Below, one piece after another: positions 58,881-64,000 of a stretch of DNA of 64,000 nt (positions are counted from its first letter, which is position 1; the number at the start of each line of letters is the position of its first letter). The translations under genes and the position numbers were made by a program. Under the pieces are notes generated by a model. That model searched no databases, was not told the origin of the DNA, and saw only the letters and a program-made list of their open reading frames with translations. The DNA comes from Ceriagrion tenellum (taxonomy: Eukaryota > Arthropoda > Insecta > Odonata > Coenagrionidae), in assembly GCA_963169105.1 (NCBI GenBank), contig OY720639.1, positions 48,899,848 through 48,963,847 on the forward strand, in the 5' to 3' direction.

Positions 58881-58950
58881 TTCATTTTCATAATTCATTC
58901 ATATTCATTTCATTTTCAATTCGTTTCACCATTCATTCATAATAATTCAT
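58880..58950 (+). repeat. ATTCATT-type simple repeat
   Basis: Degenerate repeats of ATTCATT and CATTTTCA directly follow the SINE body and probably are its tail. Confidence 0.7.
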
Positions 58951-59269
58951 TTTCCCTATGCGCCTCTTTTGCATCAGCTACCCACAAAAATGTCTTCAAA
59001 TCCCTACCTATTATTTAGACTCATAGTATCTCTCTTTCCTTTGTCTTCAAACACATTCACCTTGACCTTTCTCGGTCTCCCTCCTTACCCCTCTGTCATG
59101 TAACTGTTTAGTTATAGGGCTGACATCCTCTCAACGTGGTTACGGATAACACACCTGTCATGTGATGAAACATTCAACCTACATTTCATGAATTATCAAT
59201 AGTATCCTTTCCTCAAGATGAGCGTGCTTCGTACCTTGAGGGGACCATTTTTGTCTAGGGAATCGGCTA
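58951..59269. other. Anonymous pyrimidine-rich DNA
   Basis: Pyrimidine-rich on the plus strand near 58980-59110, as in the minus-strand LINE relics of this window, but no LINE block could be recognised. Confidence 0.3.
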
Positions 59270-59545
59270 AGTGTGTGGAAATGAGTAATGGGTTCTCATT
59301 TCCATAGTCCCGATTCGATTTCCGGTGTTGGTCGAGATTTTTTGGAGGAATCACGATCTTTATGGTATGTGGAGAGTACTTCTTGTACTCTTTTCTGTCG
59401 GATGGGGCGTTGAAATGTGGAACTAATGGAGCCCGGCTCTCCTCCCTTCATCCTTCTTTCCCATTGACTCTTCTCTAGTCAACCTACCCACCTATCCTTA
59501 ATATTACGAGTGATCTCAGTTGTTTGATGGCTCCCCAAGTAACCA
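59270..59545 (+). mobile_element. tRNA-derived SINE, copy 3 (diverged)
   Basis: The head has an A-box-like CGGCTAAGTGTGTGG (from 59264) and a B-box-like CGATTCGATTTCC (59311-59323). The body keeps TATGTGGAGAGTACTTC and TCGGATGGGGCGTTGAAATG, aligned with CATGTGGAGAGCGCTTC and CGTCGAAGGGACGTTAAACC of the 15.6-kb copy. The tail is pyrimidine-rich and ends with AGTGATCTCAGTTGT, matching the distal block of the family. Confidence 0.7.
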
Positions 59546-61189
59546 TGCAGCTAGCCTATTGCCCTCTTTTTGTCCGAATTGTAGTTGTGTGAGTATGAAT
59601 GTGCTATGATTCAATAACACAGTATTCTGTGTGTGTTGTTGATTTGCTTCACTGCGTGGCTAGTTAGGCTATGCTGAATGAAGGATGGGAGTTGAATATC
59701 AAAATAGGTAAATGATCGTAAAGCTAAACGAACAGCTTGAGAGGAATTGCTTGAATGTGGGAGAAGCATAAGAGGTTTGTAAGGATAGGGCACAATGGAG
59801 GAGTTAATTAAAATCGAAATCAGTTGTATAGATCAAGCAGTGAGAAATGACAATGACTATTCTGAAGAGGAACGACGTGATGGATTCGAATGTATTAATG
59901 ATAAATAGCTGTAGCTTCCTAGTTTCTTACTGAGAAGAAAAACTTAGTTACGAAACGTCTTATATATAAATGTGTGCCAGGAGTCTCTAGTAATGACTGC
60001 ATCCATTCTTTCCCCGCTTAATTTGAACTTTTTATTAGCACTCATTTCTTCACATCACAATTACACTGAAAAAATACTCTTTCTTGTCAGTCTTTTCTCA
60101 CATGAGCGGGGGTCTGGGATAATGGTGTCATTTTTAGCGCATATCGCCTGTAACCTTGTGATGCTTGCCTCGATCTGGCGACGAAGATGCTGATGTCTCG
60201 TAAATGACTGCAGATGAGAGTTAACTAGTAACAGAGGTCTCGAGTACGTTGACTCTGCGGAGAACTTATTTTTTCCTTGATGACGTTTGGGGTGTCGCAT
60301 GCCGATGGAAAGTTCCTTGAGGACTGTCTGGGGTGTATTGGTTCGAGTTAGGGTGCTATCGAAGCGTCGAGTAAAATAAAGATAGAGCTTAGCCGTTGTC
60401 GAAAACTTACGTCTTGTGAAAGCGGATATCGAAATAGCCTTATCACACGTTCTCCGTGAAAACGTGGGACGTGCTTGCTTTGACGATATCGCAGAAAGGT
60501 TATATACACATGAACTGACGTCGTGTAGTCATTCACAATTAGATGTTTCTGGCAGACTAACGATCGACGTTCGTACAGGGGAAATGAATTTCAAAACTTT
60601 TAGTATCAGAAATAAGCGTTAAGTACCAGTGTCAAGGTTTCTTAAGAATGGCTATCATTTTTAGATACACAGATGCCCACGCAGTGGTAGCATATTTGTT
60701 GTTCGCGAATTCTCCGATATCTTCCTCTCATGAAACATATTAATACTTGGAACTATTTTATCATGATGACATTCATAATGAATTCTGAAATATGCCTTAT
60801 CTACAGTCCTTCGCTTTTGCGTGAATACGCAATACGCCTCTCTCAACTTATTTATCTCGAGTTAAAAATCTTCTGGGAAATTTGTATTTACAGCTCAGGC
60901 AAGGGAGAAATTACGTTTTATGTGTTGCACAAATCTGTGATTGCCAAAGTTTTACTCTTCCGATTTCCTTCAATAATTGATTCGCGTGAATGGAAAACAC
61001 TTCGGTATTTTTTTGTGGCGTAGAATTGTATACATTTTAAATGAATCTGTCTGTTCTATTCTGCATATTACCTACTTTCTTTTTTTCTGCTTTGTTCTGG
61101 TTTAGCATAATCTCGAATATACCAGGATCATTTGAGACTCTTTACTAGAAGATCGCACATGTAAAAATTTGCTGCTAGCAAAGTAGGAC
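59546..61189. other. Anonymous DNA
   Basis: No gene or element supported. Open frames do not exceed 97 codons and show no recognisable motif. Confidence 0.45.
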
Positions 61190-61420
61190 ATCTGGAGGAA
61201 GGATTAGGTTAGCAGCCGCTTGAGACTCGAAAGCTACTCGCAAGGCTGAAATTACTTGAATCTTTGAGGTCAAACGAAATTCAGGGACATTAGTTAAAAA
61301 GGTGAACAACAAGGAGGGCATTAGTTCACTCCAAACTATATTTCTTCTATTGATAGGAGCGATAAAGTGAGTGAGACACCCTTCCGAATTGACTGGAAGG
61401 AAATCCCTTCTTTCTTCAGC
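61190..61420 (+). pseudogene. CR1-like LINE C-terminal relic, second copy
   Basis: GLG-stop-QPLETRKLLARLKLLESL is encoded near 61200-61266 and aligns with the GWNP...ETRRLHARLRLIEKC block of the copy at 52995. Further on, RSDKVSETPFRIDW (about 61357-61400) aligns with the (R)SDKIREIYCRTDW-like remnant of the same copy. Stops interrupt the frame. The 3' block with the ATGTAG tail was not found after it. Confidence 0.65.
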
Positions 61421-63737
61421 TCATTAATGTTCATTACAAAAATAGAATGAGAGACTGAAGTACTCCTTTACATGAAACTCTACCCTTTTCATGGGATGAT
61501 GTACGACCTACCCTTGCCTCACGCTCCTGCAGCGTCTTGTAGCGTCCAAAATACCTATCCTTTTCCACCGCATACCCCTCTTTCTTAGAATTCTAAATTC
61601 CATAACGGCTTATTCCGTATCCCATTTTTTTTATTTTTTCGTCACCCACCTTCATTACATACTCTCGGTTTCCTCGATCTAAGTCCTTCCCTCCCCGTAC
61701 AATGCGCACCGCGCGACTACATTTGTGTCATTCCTTGGTTTTTCTGGTTGATTTGGTGGTTATTTTTGGAGGTGACTGGCTACCTAGGTCATCTGTGCCT
61801 TTCAGAACTGGAGGGTAAATAAGGGATAATTGGAGAGCGTTTGAAGGGTGGAGAGCGTTAAAATTGGCGTGTGGGTGCATTAGGCGAACTTGCGTATAGC
61901 GGAAGGCACGTCGAGGACCATAAATTAACGTCCAATCCACTAAATACTAACCGGGATATGGATGGCCTCCGAAATATTGTCGCCTATGCCAGGGTTTTAG
62001 TCTGTATCTTTGGGATGGGAAGTCTACGAAAGCTACCACGCCTACTTGGTCCCCCGTCACGTCATTTTGATTTGAAAGTCGTGGGTAGTACAATTAATTG
62101 GTTGAATCACGCATACTGTTGGAAATATTCTCTACCTAAAACGGTTCTGAATTCAAACTAACTCAATTCCGTATAATACAACCAGCTGGTGCCAGTAATC
62201 TCCCTAGCCCAATTCTCTGGTCTAATCTAACGAACTTAATTTCTCATCACTTCGGCACGACCGTCACGAAAACAATGAGAATTCATTTATCTCATCCACG
62301 TCATCCTATGGAATAGTTTCTATCGAATATATTCCACGGTCTGAACATTTTCCCCGTAAAATTTCCCATTCTGATCGAAGGCACGGGAGATGAGCAGCAG
62401 TGGCTCGATAATACTGTAGATAGGAGAAGAAAGTAGTTGCTTGATTATTTCTTACTGAAAATACTCGCGACGGGGGCTTTCGTCACATCAGCGGAACCCG
62501 GTTCTCTTCTAGAACTCGGAAGTATGGAAGGATATTCTTTTGGAATCGAGAAAAAAAACTAGTCTGACAGGCATGCCCATAACTAATCTTGACTGGCCAC
62601 AATATTGGACTCAGCTATTCGAGCGCGTGGAAAATTACGAAATTTGTTACGGACTTCTTTAGAGAACGGAAGCCGCTGCTTTGGCCAGGCATTCGAATTT
62701 GAATATTCACGTCTTACACAAGTATATAGAACGATTTTTTTATCAATATGCGATAAAGGCAGTTTAATTAGGCGTGTGACAATACAAAAGTTGTCGAGTG
62801 TGAACTGGGAATGGCTCCGACGTAGTAGTTCAGCGGAGCGGTGGAGCGGAAACTAGGAGACAAAACTTTCACTCCGAGATGAGTGCCTTTTCGAGCGTGA
62901 GACTTGCCTTCGGATCGACGGGCGTCGCGTCGGATGGCCTTCTCAAATATTTGTTCGACCCCTCAAAGGACTTGGGTGAATTTATTCGCGGTCGGCCAGA
63001 TGTCCGTCACACCTTTCACTTATACCTCCTCACCTTGTTGACTTACGCGGGGTCGGAAAATAAATTAATGGAGTTACCGCACATGAAGCAGGCCTCAATG
63101 TCCGGTTTTTAGAAAAGTTTTACCGAAGGATTAGGCGTGAATCCACATTATCGACGACTGATACGACGGTGTAGTGAAAAAGCTACTACTATAATATGTC
63201 AGAATTGTGAAATTAAGCGTAGTAGGTCAGGTCTTTTTTCGGTGTGGCATTCAAATCGCCTTTTCCGAGTCACTGTCTGTGAATAATAGATTTCGTTTAA
63301 TCTATGAGCCGTGAACCTGATCGAATAGGACCGAGAACTTTCCCCAACCACTTTTTCTCTCTTCTCAAGTCTAAGTCCAATATTGTTTTGCACATTAATT
63401 CCAACTTCCGACTGTGCGATCATTGGGGGCATTTTTTCGACCATAATAACTGACTCAACAATGGGAGAAATGAGACAAGCGGCCCCACGTGATAGATATT
63501 TATTGCCTTGTCTAGTAAATTCGGAGAATATTGGAAATGACATTTTAGGCTTGACGGATGACTGTAATTAACCTGACAGACTTATTTAAAATAATAAGCT
63601 GCTTTCGATGTATCCTTGGAAATTTTCTTTAGCATTATAATTTGTGTATTGCGTAGTTCTCCCGTGCGTTGGCTGGATGAGACTTAGGTTCGAAATTCAT
63701 TACCCGGTGAAGGAAACGCTTGAGAAGAAAACTCTTC
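61421..63737. other. Anonymous DNA
   Basis: No element recognised. The minus-strand frame at 63199-63543 (114 codons) is the longest here and contains no motif I know. A moderately GC-rich patch lies near 62860-63070. Confidence 0.4.
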
Positions 63738-63790
63738 TACATCTACATAATACACCGCGAGCCACCGCATGGGCGTGTGGCAGGAAAGGA
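63738..63790 (-). mobile_element. 3' end of a CR1-like LINE, minus orientation
   Basis: CTACATCTACAT followed by CGAGCCACCGCATGGGCGTG is the reverse complement of the 3' block at 53460-53518, at clearly matching spacing. Only this terminal piece could be recognised, as expected of a severely 5'-truncated insertion. No coding block was seen in the 210 bp beyond it. Confidence 0.75.
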
Positions 63791-64000
63791 CTCTTGAAGC
63801 AGGAAGACTCTTTAACCAGTCTAAAGTTTTGAAATTTTAAAAGATTCTTTTATTAATACTGTATGCCACAATCTTCAGAGGACTCTTGTGTTCAAACAAT
63901 ATAGCTGCTGGACTTTTGCTATTGCTTCATGGCATGTCCATCTGGATTTTTTTATATTCGGGCTTCAATTTACGGTGCAGTTGAATCTTGTTTGTAAACC
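63791..64000. other. Anonymous DNA to window end
   Basis: Only a partial match to the 33-bp repeat near 63818 was noticed. Confidence 0.4.

Noticed and set aside
1..64000. CRISPR arrays, operons, phage or bacterial genes
   Set aside because: No regularly spaced identical repeats, no long prokaryotic-style genes and no operon-like spacing exist anywhere in the window.

Overview
This window looks like non-coding DNA from a large, repeat-rich arthropod genome, most likely an insect. It is AT-rich and has no long host open reading frame on either strand. There is no operon structure, no ribosome-binding-site pattern and no recognisable rRNA or tRNA gene. Everything I can name is transposable-element debris: LINE-type retrotransposon coding fragments, a Penelope-like fragment, tRNA-derived SINEs and several miniature or fold-back elements. 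I could not name the species, and no host exon could be identified with confidence.

Layout: (1) 1-11 kb is mostly anonymous AT-rich DNA, with a ~75-bp-armed inverted repeat near 5.3 kb, a CpG-rich promoter-like block at 8.1-9.2 kb, and an exact 39-bp duplication (8.88 and 10.14 kb). (2) 11-15.6 kb has a GC-rich anonymous block and two MITE-like elements with clear terminal inverted repeats. (3) 15.6-19.5 kb is the densest part: a SINE, then a decayed minus-strand LINE (endonuclease plus reverse transcriptase) split by a Penelope-like fragment that still has 165 uninterrupted codons. (4) 20.7-22.5 kb holds diverged direct and tandem duplications. (5) 27.7, 37.5 and 41 kb hold minus-strand LINE C-terminal relics, 31.2 kb a SINE and 32.3-32.5 kb a near-perfect fold-back element. 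(6) 40.7 and 42.8 kb hold two copies of a short palindrome-bearing repeat. (7) 51.2-51.9 kb carries the best preserved ORF (220 codons, LINE C-terminus), with a (TA)42 microsatellite 8 bp past its stop. (8) 53.0-53.5, 61.2 and 63.7 kb carry CR1-like LINE pieces with an ATGTAG-type tail, and 58.65 and 59.3 kb carry SINEs.

There is no evidence that the genes act together. The only functional logic is parasitic: the LINEs and the Penelope-like element encode their own reverse transcription, while the SINEs and MITEs would have depended on enzymes encoded elsewhere. I found no convincing new enzymatic system. The most unusual observations are the nested LINE/Penelope mosaic, the 39-bp exact duplication in a scrambled repeat context, the internally repetitive MITE at 13.3-13.6 kb and the mutually exclusive hairpins at 33.5 kb. 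All translations and alignments were done by eye without any database search.
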